From Maribacter aquimaris (lineage in GTDB: Bacteria; Bacteroidota; Bacteroidia; Flavobacteriales; Flavobacteriaceae): 64,000 nt of DNA. Numbering within the stretch: position 1 is the stretch's first letter; every line of letters starts with the position of its first letter. The DNA lies in the NCBI RefSeq assembly GCF_014596745.1, contig NZ_JABTCF010000005.1:248001-312000 (forward strand), in the 5' to 3' direction. Both the position numbers and the translations under genes were made by a program. The notes beneath the pieces are model-generated. The model saw only the letters and a program-made list of their open reading frames with translations. It was not told where the DNA came from and made no database searches. Positions 55,463 to 63,742 of the stretch are shown here, piece by piece.

Positions 55463-58084
55463 TTGGCAGACAAGAAAAAAACAAAGAAGGTCACCCCCTT
55501 GATGAAGCAATACAACACCATCAAGACGAAATATCCTGATGCATTGCTTTTGTTCCGGGTTGGCGATTTTTACGAAACCTTTGGCGAAGATGCCGTTAAG
55601 GCCTCCAAGATCCTGGGCATCATCCTTACCCATCGTAACAATGGAGGTGACCGTACCGAACTGGCTGGTTTTCCCCATCATTCTTTAAACACCTATCTCC
55701 CTAAATTGGTAAAGGCAGGGCAACGTGTTGCCATTTGCGACCAATTGGAAGACCCTAAACTCACCAAGAGCATCGTAAAACGCGGTGTTACTGAATTAGT
55801 GACCCCTGGGGTCGCCCTGAATGACGATATCCTAAATGCCAAAACGAACAATTTCCTATGTGCCGTCCATTTTGGAAGAAAACTGTTGGGGGTTTCATTC
55901 TTGGATATTTCCACAGGTGAATTTTTAGTGGCCGAAGGCAATGAGGAACAGATAGACAAATTGCTGCAAAACCTGGGACCCAATGAGATTTTGGTATCCA
56001 AATCCCACAAGACGGAGTTCCTATCTGTTTTCGGCAACCAATACCATACTTTTTTTACCGAGGACTGGTTGTTTCAAGAAGATTATGCCTTGGAAACCCT
56101 GACCAACCATTTTAAGACCAACTCTCTCAAAGGATTCGGGGTCGATCAATTGCGAAACGGGATTATTGCCGCTGGGGTGGTCCTCCACTATTTGTCCGAG
56201 ACCCAACACCGGCAATTGCAACACATCAACACCATAAAACGCATTGCAGAGGAAGAGTATATTTGGATGGACCGCTTTACCATCAAAAACCTTGAACTCT
56301 ACCATTCGCCCAACAACAATGCCGTGACCCTTTTGGAAGTTATTGACCATACAATTTCCCCTATGGGCGGCAGAATGTTGAAACGTTGGTTGGCACTTCC
56401 CTTGAAGAATATTGAAAAAATCCGTAGACGACACCAGGTGATTTCCTATTTGATCAAGGAAGAAACCGACTTTGGAAAATTACGCCAATATATGAAACTG
56501 ATGGGTGATTTTGAACGGTTGATCTCCAAGGTCGCCACTGGAAAAATAAACCCGAAGGAAGTCGTACTGCTTAAAAACTCCTTGGAGGCCATACTTCCCA
56601 TTAAACAACTGACCAAAGACTGTCCAAATGAGGCCCTGCGCCTTATCGGCGATCAATTGCATTCCTGTGATATGTTACGGAGCAAGATCAAGGAAATGAT
56701 CAACGAAGAGGCCCCAGTAAACGTTAATAAAGGGAGTGTCATTGCCAAGGGATATTCCGAGGAATTGGATGAACTTCGAGGCTTGGCTTTTTCCGGAAAG
56801 GAATATTTGGATAAAATGCTGGAAAGGGAGACCGAAAAAACCGGTATTTCCTCATTGAAAATCGCATCCAATAATGTTTTTGGCTATTATATTGAGGTTC
56901 GGAACACCCATAAGGACAAGGTTCCTGAAACATGGATACGGAAACAGACCTTGGTCAATGCCGAACGCTATATTACGGAAGAACTAAAAGAATACGAGGC
57001 AAAAATACTGGGTGCCGAAGAACGCATCCTGACCCTGGAACAACAATTATTCGCCCAATTGGTGGTCTGGATGCAGGAATATATAGTACCTGTACAAAAC
57101 AATGCTTACCAAATCGCCACCTTGGATTGTCTTTGCGGATTCACCCAATTGGCCAAAAGCAATGATTACAACGAGCCAATGCTCAATGATTCCACCGAAC
57201 TGGAAATCATAGGGGGCCGCCATCCGGTCATAGAGAAACAACTGCCCCTTGGGGAAGCCTATATCACGAACGACGTTATCCTCAATCGGGAAAACCAACA
57301 GATCATTATGATCACGGGGCCCAATATGAGTGGTAAATCGGCCATCTTGCGACAAACCGCCTTGATCGTATTATTGGCCCAAATGGGTAGTTTCGTACCT
57401 GCCGAATCGGCCCAAATCGGATATGTGGATAAGATTTTCACCCGTGTGGGCGCCAGCGACAATATTTCCATGGGTGAATCTACCTTTATGGTTGAAATGA
57501 ACGAAACGGCATCCATATTGAACAACCTCTCGGAGAGAAGTCTCATTCTTTTGGATGAGATCGGGCGTGGCACCAGTACGTATGACGGCATATCGATTGC
57601 TTGGGCGATTTCAGAATATCTGCACGAGCATCCCGCGAGGGCGAAAACGCTTTTCGCCACCCATTATCACGAACTCAATGAAATGGCGTCGACTTTTGAC
57701 CGCATCAAGAATTACAATGTATCGGTAAAAGAGTTGAAGGACAAGGTGCTATTCCTACGAAAGCTTACCCCTGGGGGCAGCGAGCATAGTTTTGGGATCC
57801 ATGTAGCAAAAATGGCGGGAATGCCACAACAGGTCATACAGAAAGCCAATAAGATCTTAAAAAAATTGGAGAAATCACATTCCAGTGAGGAGCTGACAGA
57901 CAAGTTGCATGCCGCACAAGATGAAATGCAACTGAGCTTTTTTAATTTGGACGATCCTTTATTGGAACAGATCAAAGAGGAAATCATTCACTTAGACATC
58001 AACACCCTCACCCCGGTAGAGGCTTTGATGAAGTTAAATGAAATAAAAAGATTGCTTACCAAAAATAAGAAGGCTTCGTCCTAA
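55463..58084 (+). CDS. mutS: DNA mismatch repair protein MutS
   Basis: 873 residues from TTG 55463, which gives [20 protein letters not shown], the expected start. The mismatch-reading F-x-E is in [11 protein letters not shown]. The ATPase has Walker [21 protein letters not shown] as Walker B, and ATHYHEL. The C-terminal region ends at a short helix-turn-helix-like tail ([17 protein letters not shown]). It recognises mismatches and recruits MutL. A palindromic repeat follows directly after the stop. Confidence 0.97.
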   Translation: MADKKKTKKVTPLMKQYNTIKTKYPDALLLFRVGDFYETFGEDAVKASKILGIILTHRNNGGDRTELAGFPHHSLNTYLPKLVKAGQRVAICDQLEDPKLTKSIVKRGVTELVTPGVALNDDILNAKTNNFLCAVHFGRKLLGVSFLDISTGEFLVAEGNEEQIDKLLQNLGPNEILVSKSHKTEFLSVFGNQYHTFFTEDWLFQEDYALETLTNHFKTNSLKGFGVDQLRNGIIAAGVVLHYLSETQHRQLQHINTIKRIAEEEYIWMDRFTIKNLELYHSPNNNAVTLLEVIDHTISPMGGRMLKRWLALPLKNIEKIRRRHQVISYLIKEETDFGKLRQYMKLMGDFERLISKVATGKINPKEVVLLKNSLEAILPIKQLTKDCPNEALRLIGDQLHSCDMLRSKIKEMINEEAPVNVNKGSVIAKGYSEELDELRGLAFSGKEYLDKMLERETEKTGISSLKIASNNVFGYYIEVRNTHKDKVPETWIRKQTLVNAERYITEELKEYEAKILGAEERILTLEQQLFAQLVVWMQEYIVPVQNNAYQIATLDCLCGFTQLAKSNDYNEPMLNDSTELEIIGGRHPVIEKQLPLGEAYITNDVILNRENQQIIMITGPNMSGKSAILRQTALIVLLAQMGSFVPAESAQIGYVDKIFTRVGASDNISMGESTFMVEMNETASILNNLSERSLILLDEIGRGTSTYDGISIAWAISEYLHEHPARAKTLFATHYHELNEMASTFDRIKNYNVSVKELKDKVLFLRKLTPGGSEHSFGIHVAKMAGMPQQVIQKANKILKKLEKSHSSEELTDKLHAAQDEMQLSFFNLDDPLLEQIKEEIIHLDINTLTPVEALMKLNEIKRLLTKNKKASS

Positions 58085-58144
58085 ACCTACAAGGTTTTTA
58101 AAACCTAGTAGGTTTAAATCTTTGGTTTATGAAACCTTGTAGGT
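58085..58144. repeat. Complex palindromic repeat after mutS
   Basis: Outer arms ACCTACAAGGTTT (58085-58097) and AAACCTTGTAGGT (58132-58144) are perfect complements. Between them a second palindrome AAACCTA-G-TAGGTTT (58101-58115) repeats the same motif in a slightly changed form. It can fold into alternative hairpins. It may act as the mutS terminator (no T-run) or be a dispersed intergenic element. Confidence 0.85.
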
Positions 58145-58283
58145 CTGGGGAATTGGGGACGAAAACCCAGCAATTTCCGTGGAATTTGAGAGTTTGAATA
58201 TTTTAAAAGGAAATTTCTTTGCTTTTTATAGAATTGTATTAAATTTGCATCCGCATCACAAACGATGTGTAGTTCTTTTAAAT

Positions 58284-58356
58284 GCGAAAATAGCTCAGTT
58301 GGTAGAGCATCACCTTGCCAAGGTGGAGGTCGCGGGTTCGAATCCCGTTTTTCGCT
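58284..58356 (+). tRNA. tRNA-Gly (GCC)
   Basis: 73 bases with all arms: acceptor GCGAAAA / TTTTCGC, D-arm AGCTCAGTTGGTAGAGC, anticodon loop TTGCCAA on a CACC/GGTG stem, T-arm GCGGG-TTCGAAT-CCCGT, discriminator T. CCA is not encoded. Confidence 0.96.
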
Positions 58357-58357
58357 C

Positions 58358-58384
58358 AAAACGCTGCTTGTCAGCGTTTTTTTA
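58358..58384 (+). terminator. Terminator after tRNA-Gly
   Basis: Stem AAAACGCTG / CAGCGTTTT with loop CTTGT and a T-run. It separates the two tRNA genes. Confidence 0.88.
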
Positions 58385-58455
58385 TTTGAGTCCGTTTCAA
58401 GTAGTGCTTCCGAAGGCTTTCGGGAGACAAACACAACTTAGAAGGCCGACCAAAG

Positions 58456-58539
58456 GCTCGAGTGGTGGAATTGGTAGACACGTTGGACTTAAAATCCAAT
58501 GGACATTAGTCCGTACGGGTTCAAGTCCCGTCTCGAGTA
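58456..58539 (+). tRNA. tRNA-Leu (TAA)
   Basis: 84 bases. Acceptor GCTCGAG / CTCGAGT, anticodon stem-loop TTGGACTTAAAATCCAA with anticodon TAA, a long variable arm (TGGACATTAGTCCGT), T-loop TTCAAGT, discriminator A. It is the last recognisable chromosomal gene before the mobile element. Confidence 0.96.
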
Positions 58540-58545
58540 CAGAAG

Positions 58546-58586
58546 AAAACCTCAATCATCTAACTATCAAGATGTTGAGGTTTTTT
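58546..58586 (+). terminator. Terminator after tRNA-Leu
   Basis: Outer stem AAAACCTCAA / TTGAGGTTTT with an inner CATCT / AGATG stem and a T-run. Confidence 0.88.
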
Positions 58587-58733
58587 GTTTTTACTTTTTG
58601 TACGATTATTGTACTTATTTAAATTCTACCCGGTTTTATAAAATCATTTGAGTCCTTTTTGAAAAATGTTTTTTTTTAGAACTGCATTAGTACACAATAA
58701 TTTTTTATTTAATTCAAAATCAACTACTTAAAT

Positions 58734-58750
58734 AATGTAGTTACTACATT
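58734..58750. repeat. 17-base palindrome near the element border
   Basis: AATGTAGT-T-ACTACATT, perfect arms of 8 bases with one central base. It could be a recombinase or regulator binding site. Confidence 0.6.
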
Positions 58751-58863
58751 CCATCCCATTATTGCGGTGAAATTTTAGGGGAGGGGGTCCCCATCCACAC
58801 CATCGGCGCGTTGTTAGATTGTATAATCCCATCAAATAGCCTAAATAGATTGAAAGCAAGAAA

Positions 58864-58901
58864 AACCCCTCACAGTTTTTTATTTAAAACCGGGAGGGGT
58901 T
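58864..58901 (-). terminator. Terminator of the element operon
   Basis: Read on the minus strand: AACCCCTC, a 22-base loop, GAGGGGTT, then TTT. It lies 26 bases after the last gene of the operon. Confidence 0.8.
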
Positions 58902-58926
58902 GCCAAGAGCAATTTAAGAATGAAAC

Positions 58927-59640
58927 CTATTTAACCAAAGGTAGGAACGCTTTAAAATTCTCTATCAATCGATTAACCTCAGCATCACTTTTAACCCTTC
59001 CAAATCCGGAAGCTTTTAATACCATAGTCCTAAAATATGGAAGTACGTCCTTTGTTTTGAGTGAGGTAAGCCCGAATTTATTATCTAGGCAGTTCAGATA
59101 AAGATTATTCCTTTTATCTCTAAAAAACTGAATACCGATTTCAAGGGCAATACCCGCGACGATTTGCCCTAGTCTCTCGATTGTATCAATACGCTTTAGA
59201 TTTTCGTCGAGGTTTATTTCAGCATCGATAACCACCTCTATCAATTCATTCAAATAATCCTCGGAAGATTTCCTCTTGCCTTGTTGCATTTTATACTTAC
59301 CGGCTTCCGTAATAAGCCCGTTATAGAGCTGATATTTATCAATCTTATAACCGGACCATTCGGTCAATTTTTGCGCCGCTTCTTCAAAATCAGTTGATTT
59401 CATGTGTGTAGTGCTTAATCCCTTCACTTGTGCGCTGATATTATAGTCGTCTTTGATCAAGAAAATCACGCCATTCTCAAGAGAGGATTGGAAAGCGGCC
59501 TCAAATATTATTTGCCTGTTTTGTTGTTCCGAATGGTTCCTGTTTAAGTCCGCCTTAGGTAAGCTCTTTGTTGTTGTCGCGGCTATTTTAACGGCCATTT
59601 TTGCTCTTGCTATTTCTTGCATTTGTTTGAAATTTTTCAT
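58927..59640 (-). CDS. Element-encoded hypothetical protein (237 aa)
   Basis: 237 residues, mostly helical by composition and with no membrane segment. A Lys/Thr-rich N-terminus (ARAKMAVKIAATTTKSLPKA) precedes a Gln/Asn-rich part. The frame uses acidic and basic residues evenly, as a soluble protein would. I do not recognise the family. The ATG overlaps the stop of the previous gene (ATGA), so it is translationally coupled as the last gene of the operon. It could be a structural or packaging-interfering protein, or an accessory replication protein (speculation). Confidence 0.8.
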   Translation of the reverse strand: MKNFKQMQEIARAKMAVKIAATTTKSLPKADLNRNHSEQQNRQIIFEAAFQSSLENGVIFLIKDDYNISAQVKGLSTTHMKSTDFEEAAQKLTEWSGYKIDKYQLYNGLITEAGKYKMQQGKRKSSEDYLNELIEVVIDAEINLDENLKRIDTIERLGQIVAGIALEIGIQFFRDKRNNLYLNCLDNKFGLTSLKTKDVLPYFRTMVLKASGFGRVKSDAEVNRLIENFKAFLPLVK

Positions 59641-60218
59641 TTTTTCCAGTTTTCAAATTCATCTATTAATTGCTGCGGATCAATTTGCTCCGCTTGGCTT
59701 ATTTTATTCAAAATCTTCATATATCGCTTGGTAGGTCTGCCCCGGCAATACTTTTTGAAGTACTTATCATTAAGCTGGTCATAACATGAATCAAGCTCAA
59801 AGTAAGCTGCAAAGCGTTTATCCATCTCTCGCCATTTATGGGATCGTGTTTGCTTCCTATAAAGCGCTCCCGGCAGAACAGAGAAATGAACAAATCGCCC
59901 ACCGTAAAAGCTAAGTTTACGAGCCTTTTTCCCGCTAATCGGGCAAATAAACTCGTAAATAGTCCCCTTGCCTAGATTTGATAGCCTTGATACCAAAGGG
60001 ATTGTATCCCTTATCCTTTGCCCCTCATAATTATAGCCTATTTCAAGGCGCGAATCATTATCGTTCATAACCCCTACGGCCCTTACCTCAACCCCTCCTA
60101 CATAAAAGAAACCTCCGTTTAATTGCCCTTCTTTAAAGAATCCGGCTTTTCTAAGAGGCCCGGCGGTTATAGAGGGGAGTTCGTCAATAATAATCGGCAA
60201 TCTACTTTTCCGTCCCAT
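59637..60218 (-). CDS. Element-encoded hypothetical protein with degenerate Zn-ribbon-like segment (193 aa)
   Basis: 193 residues from ATG 60218. The centre reads IYEFICPISGKKARKLSFYGGRFVHF followed by ALYRKQTRSHKWREMDKR. This resembles the CPxCGxRCRxLY...YxSQxxSR layout of a family found in genomic islands, but only one Cys remains, so metal binding is unlikely. The C-terminus is basic (KKYCRGRPTKRYMK) and could bind nucleic acid. It overlaps the primase gene by 17 bases and the next gene by 4. Function unknown. Confidence 0.78.
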   Translation of the reverse strand: MGRKSRLPIIIDELPSITAGPLRKAGFFKEGQLNGGFFYVGGVEVRAVGVMNDNDSRLEIGYNYEGQRIRDTIPLVSRLSNLGKGTIYEFICPISGKKARKLSFYGGRFVHFSVLPGALYRKQTRSHKWREMDKRFAAYFELDSCYDQLNDKYFKKYCRGRPTKRYMKILNKISQAEQIDPQQLIDEFENWKK

Positions 60219-61272
60219 AAATATCAGCTATATCTTGCCCATCCGAACAGTTAGTATCTTCAACGTATCTACTAATTGACAAGCTCTTAACTAACCCTTC
60301 TATTTTAGCCCCTTTAGCTTTCCAGTCATTGAATTCCCCTTTATCAGGAAAAAGAACAATATCCCGAGACTGCAAGCCTTCAAAAAGCCCAGGCTTTAAA
60401 TTTTGCTTGCTACCACAAGCAAGCCAAAGATGCTGGGGACAATGGATGCTCATAATTATTGCGGTTTTCTCGCTCTCAACTATACAAACGGTCTTATCGT
60501 AATCGCTTGTAAGCAAATGCCGCCCATACAAACATTGCTGTAAATTGAAAGTATGTTCTTTATCAACGTTGTGAATCCAATTAATATGGGGGTAGGGTTC
60601 TTTTATCCTTTTCCCTGTTTCCGGATTATAGAGCATCACTTTACCGGCGTGGATCCGTTCTTGCTCATCTATTTGCCAAAAGACTGTTGAATTGTCCCAA
60701 AAATGGTTAGTCCCGGTCAATAAGTACTCAACGCAAGCCGTATTAACGGCGTCCTTTGCGAAGTTTGCCTGCAAGTAGGTAGTAAGGTTATCCTTTACCT
60801 TGACATCAATTAGCTCTAAGCTATGATAGCTTGGTTTCGGTTCTTCATACACAACCGCTGGGATTGTTTTAGGCTCGTCCTCCCCAAAGTATTTGATATC
60901 AGTAGTTGAAAAGGTTAATTTGCTATTGCTTAGAAACCAATCCGTAATATAACAGAAAGCATCCCCTTGCTCAAATATTTGACTCTTAGGCACAATCTCA
61001 ATTATTCCTAATGTATCTACAACTTTCATGGCTTTGGCTGAAATGCTCCGTGCCGATAAGAAATCAACACGGTTGCATTTTCTGCCTTTGATAGCTGGGG
61101 ATTTGTGGTAACCACAAGAGCTTTCCCGATCACAACGCCCAAGGTTTTGATCGTCTAAGTATTCATTTGTTTTGACATCCACATACCTAACAAAACGACG
61201 TTTGCCGCAACTAGGGCAAATATGCTTTTTGGGGCTTGGATCTAATCTATATCTAAAATTCCCTTGATTCAT
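60202..61272 (-). CDS. Primase-like protein with Zn finger and Toprim-like domain (DUF6371 type)
   Basis: 356 residues from ATG 61272 (GTG 61275 also possible). The N-terminal Zn finger is HICPSCGKRRFVRYVD with a later GRCDRESSCGYHKSP (CxxC and Cx5C), as in CHC2-type primase fingers. A Toprim-like C-terminal part has VCIVESEKTAIIMS and IVLFPDKGEFNDW, holding the conserved Glu and Asp. It matches DUF6371-type proteins of Bacteroidota mobile elements. It likely makes primers for the element's own helicase, encoded just upstream with a 20-base overlap. Confidence 0.82.
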   Translation of the reverse strand: MNQGNFRYRLDPSPKKHICPSCGKRRFVRYVDVKTNEYLDDQNLGRCDRESSCGYHKSPAIKGRKCNRVDFLSARSISAKAMKVVDTLGIIEIVPKSQIFEQGDAFCYITDWFLSNSKLTFSTTDIKYFGEDEPKTIPAVVYEEPKPSYHSLELIDVKVKDNLTTYLQANFAKDAVNTACVEYLLTGTNHFWDNSTVFWQIDEQERIHAGKVMLYNPETGKRIKEPYPHINWIHNVDKEHTFNLQQCLYGRHLLTSDYDKTVCIVESEKTAIIMSIHCPQHLWLACGSKQNLKPGLFEGLQSRDIVLFPDKGEFNDWKAKGAKIEGLVKSLSISRYVEDTNCSDGQDIADIYGTEK

Positions 61273-62812
61273 CACTCAATTTTTTAGATATAAGAACAAC
61301 CATTCCGGGAGCCATCCGCTTAGAGTTGATATTGTAATGAGCCAAGCGCTTGGAAAAATTAGTCTTGCTAACTGGCTTAAAACCATCTTCGGAGCAAAAT
61401 CGCCTATACTCTTGGTAAAGGGATTTTAACAAGGTGTAGGCATTGTTAGATGGCTCGTAACCCTCCTCATCAATAAATTGTTTAACGCTATCACTTTGCT
61501 TTTTATATTGGTCGAGGGCCTTTTCAATCGCTTCGCATTTCGTATAATCCGATTGAGCTAAAAGCCGCTTCAAACCATCCAAAACCCAATTGAAGACCCC
61601 TGACAACTCGTTTTGCGTTATCTTCTTACTAAGGTTCACATCTTTTTTATTGTCTGGAATCGATACATCAAAATGAATCACAAGGAACCTTCGAAAAAAA
61701 GCTCGGGTGTGTTGAACATCTTTAGGGAGTTCATTACAATTGAAGATTAACTTTGCGTAATCCTTAACATTTAACGGTTCTCCATAAGGTAAACGGGCTT
61801 CAACCGGCTCACCACTTGCGAGTTGTTTGAATAAATTTATTTCCAAACGCCCGTTCATTTCGCTAGCATAGTTTACCAGTACATCCGCAATTTTGGCCCG
61901 GTAATAACCAGAATTATCGGTTAAGGATTGTAACGAATAATTACTTACATTTTCCTTTCCCAAAAGGGCGTTGATAATTTCAAAGAATACGCTTTTACCA
62001 TTCGCCCCTTCGCCATATAAGATCAACACTTTTTCAAGCTTCAATACGGATGTAGATATAAAAACGCTTGCTATATATTCGGCTAAAACTTTCTGTTTAT
62101 TAACATCGGGCAGAACCTCATCAAGATACTTTTGAAATAAGGGGGCTTTTGCTCTCGGGTCATATTTAAAAGGTAACTGATGTTTTAAGAAGTCGCCGCG
62201 ATCAAAGGGTCTTAATTGCTGTTTGGTTGCGCTAATCTCAAAGGTTCCGTTTTGCAGATTGATAAATACCTTTTCTTTATCAGCTTCCGGCGTTAGCAAA
62301 TAAGCCACGGCCATGAACGTCCTATATAGATCTTCTGAGAACTTAAAGGATTTAGCCGTAAACCTATCGACACCCATTGCCATGGCCGTACGGCCTAGGA
62401 AATATTGAAAACGCTCTTTGTCAACCGCTTTCCAGTATTCGCCGTTGTAGATATAAATAAAGCCCGACCTTTTACAAAGGCCCCAATCATTAGTTTCTGC
62501 GATCGTTAATAGTTGTTCAATACACAATATCAAATAGTGATTTCGGTTAAGCTTATAACTCCCTAATTGTTTTTGAAGTTGCTGGTATCTCTTTACCTCC
62601 TTTGTATTCTTTTCAGAGTAACTACCATCTTTTTCAAAGACAAAAGTTTTTAGCTCTTTTATCTCGGCCTTAATTATCTCAATGTCCGGAAAGGCTAACA
62701 ATTTAAAATCAATCGGTCCAATTTGATCGAGAAGGATATCTAGTATATCGCTTGACTTACTAGGGGTTTGGGCAGAAACAATCCTTTCTGCTTTCATAAT
62801 TACATCTTCCAT
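61253..62812 (-). CDS. P4/D5-type replicative helicase
   Basis: 519 residues from ATG 62812; a TTG start at 62839 would overlap the previous gene. A D5_N-like region includes VFINLQNGTFEI. The SF3 ATPase has Walker A GEGANGKS at about 267-274, NYASEMNGRLE as the Walker B region, and LIFNCNELPKDVQHTRAFFRRFLVI with sensor and arginine-finger residues. The C-terminal part (FIDEEGYEPSNNAYTLLKSLYQEYRRFC) is the winged helix of P4 primase-helicases. The primase domain itself is missing and is supplied by the next gene. It drives autonomous replication of the element. Confidence 0.88.
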   Translation of the reverse strand: MEDVIMKAERIVSAQTPSKSSDILDILLDQIGPIDFKLLAFPDIEIIKAEIKELKTFVFEKDGSYSEKNTKEVKRYQQLQKQLGSYKLNRNHYLILCIEQLLTIAETNDWGLCKRSGFIYIYNGEYWKAVDKERFQYFLGRTAMAMGVDRFTAKSFKFSEDLYRTFMAVAYLLTPEADKEKVFINLQNGTFEISATKQQLRPFDRGDFLKHQLPFKYDPRAKAPLFQKYLDEVLPDVNKQKVLAEYIASVFISTSVLKLEKVLILYGEGANGKSVFFEIINALLGKENVSNYSLQSLTDNSGYYRAKIADVLVNYASEMNGRLEINLFKQLASGEPVEARLPYGEPLNVKDYAKLIFNCNELPKDVQHTRAFFRRFLVIHFDVSIPDNKKDVNLSKKITQNELSGVFNWVLDGLKRLLAQSDYTKCEAIEKALDQYKKQSDSVKQFIDEEGYEPSNNAYTLLKSLYQEYRRFCSEDGFKPVSKTNFSKRLAHYNINSKRMAPGMVVLISKKLSDESREF

Positions 62813-62813
62813 G

Positions 62814-63059
62814 TTACGCAGTTTTTTTGTTGATTCCAAGTTGTTTTAAAATGCCATTGCTAACCTCTATTATAAATGAACGGCTTTTAAATTGTTCCCA
62901 GGAACAAGCGAACACCGCGACACATTCCCCGTTGATTTCGGAGCTTACCAAAACATAGCCGGGAATGAAGAACTTTCTTGCCTTATGTTCAATGAATTTT
63001 ATATCTTTGCCCTTATCGCCGCGAAACGATATTGGGCCTTGTTTACTCTTTGTATTCAT
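62814..63059 (-). CDS. Element-encoded small protein, unknown
   Basis: 81 residues. A basic N-terminus (NTKSKQGPISFRGDKGKDIK) precedes a short beta-rich core (FFIPGYVLVSSEINGECVAVFACSW). I do not recognise the family. It starts 8 bases after the excisionase gene and ends 1 base before the helicase ATG, so it belongs to the same transcript. Its position between xis and the replicase is common for small regulators of element replication. Confidence 0.7.
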   Translation of the reverse strand: MNTKSKQGPISFRGDKGKDIKFIEHKARKFFIPGYVLVSSEINGECVAVFACSWEQFKSRSFIIEVSNGILKQLGINKKTA

Positions 63060-63067
63060 GGCCTTTT

Positions 63068-63352
63068 TTATTTTTTTACAGGGGTTAAAGATTCAAGTAA
63101 TTCGGATTTTTTGTAATAACGGCGGTTGCCAATCCCATAGGCTTTGACCTTTCCTTTATTGGTCCAATGCCATAGCGTGGAAGAATCGATTTGGAACAAT
63201 TTACAGACCTCATCCCGACAAAGGAGAATGTCCCCAATTTCTTTTTTAACTAAGGCTGAATTTAGTTTTTCCAAGCCCTGTGATAGGCGCTCATCGATTA
63301 ACTTGCCTAGATCCTCCTTAGACAAGTTTTGCAGTAAAATTGAATTTGACAT
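63068..63352 (-). CDS. Excisionase-like helix-turn-helix protein
   Basis: 94 residues. After an N-terminal helical part the domain reads LLCRDEVCKLFQIDSSTLWHWTNKGKVKAYGIGNRRYYKKSELLESL, the MerR/Xis-type winged helix (HTH_17). Such proteins bend DNA for excision or act as activators in mobile elements. It is the first gene of the minus-strand operon, directly below the regulatory region. Confidence 0.88.
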   Translation of the reverse strand: MSNSILLQNLSKEDLGKLIDERLSQGLEKLNSALVKKEIGDILLCRDEVCKLFQIDSSTLWHWTNKGKVKAYGIGNRRYYKKSELLESLTPVKK

Positions 63353-63376
63353 TATTAAAATTTTAAATTAATGCCT

Positions 63377-63407
63377 CAAAATTACCCTTCACGGAAAGCA
63401 ATTAAAA
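63377..63407 (-). promoter_or_regulatory. Putative promoter of the element operon
   Basis: Minus strand TTTT (63407-63404), a 19-base spacer and a perfect TAATTTTG (63384-63377), 24 bases before the excisionase ATG. Confidence 0.5.
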
Positions 63408-63689
63408 GACCAGTTTTCGATAATAATCAACGGAATTCAATCTAATCGAAAGATGGTAGTAATAGTTGTTTGAAATGGCTGGTTTTCAGTAATTTGAAAA
63501 TTTATAAATTTTTTTTAGTGTTGATATATTGGTGTAAGCCACCCTTAAAACCGAACTGTTTAAAAGTAGAATTGATTAACTTTAAGCCTAGATGGACAAA
63601 AGATAAGTTAGGACACTATCTCGGCGAACCAAAAAAATATTGAAAGTTTAAATAAAGGATTTGTTATCTTAGTTCCTCGCATAAAAGAT

Positions 63690-63711
63690 ATATAGATCAT
63701 TTGATCTATAT
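63690..63711. promoter_or_regulatory. Palindromic operator candidate
   Basis: ATATAGATCA-TT-TGATCTATAT: perfect 10-base arms with a 2-base centre. It lies just after the expected transcription start of the rightward gene and 32 bases before its GTG. The size and symmetry suit a dimeric repressor. Confidence 0.65.
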
Positions 63712-63742
63712 TCCTACGTTACCGCCAATTAAAAAAAAATTA

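Larger units (their letters stand above)
58540..58926. other. Gene-free border between tRNA-Leu and the element operon
   Basis: 387 bases holding the tRNA-Leu terminator, an AT-rich stretch with short direct repeats TGTAC (58600-58615 region), a 17-base palindrome (58734-58750), a G-rich run GGGGAGGGGGTCCCC, and the minus-strand terminator of the element operon. No convincing ORF is present. The left attachment site is expected here or in the tRNA 3' end. Confidence 0.7.
63353..63742. other. Divergent regulatory region of the element
   Basis: 390 bases, AT-rich, with no supported gene. It holds the leftward operon promoter, a looser inverted repeat TTCGAT / ATCGAA around 63415-63448, a rightward -7-like TATCTTAG (63665-63672), and a perfect palindrome at 63690-63711 just before the rightward gene. 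It is the likely control switch between the replication operon and the right-hand gene. Confidence 0.7.

Noticed and set aside
58179-58622. 147-codon open frame across the tRNA pair
   Set aside because: It reads through both tRNA genes and their terminators; the translation follows tRNA sequence and is not a protein.
60202-62839. One frameshifted primase-helicase gene
   Set aside because: Both proteins have proper starts, complete domains and a short coupling overlap like the other genes of the operon, so they are separate genes.
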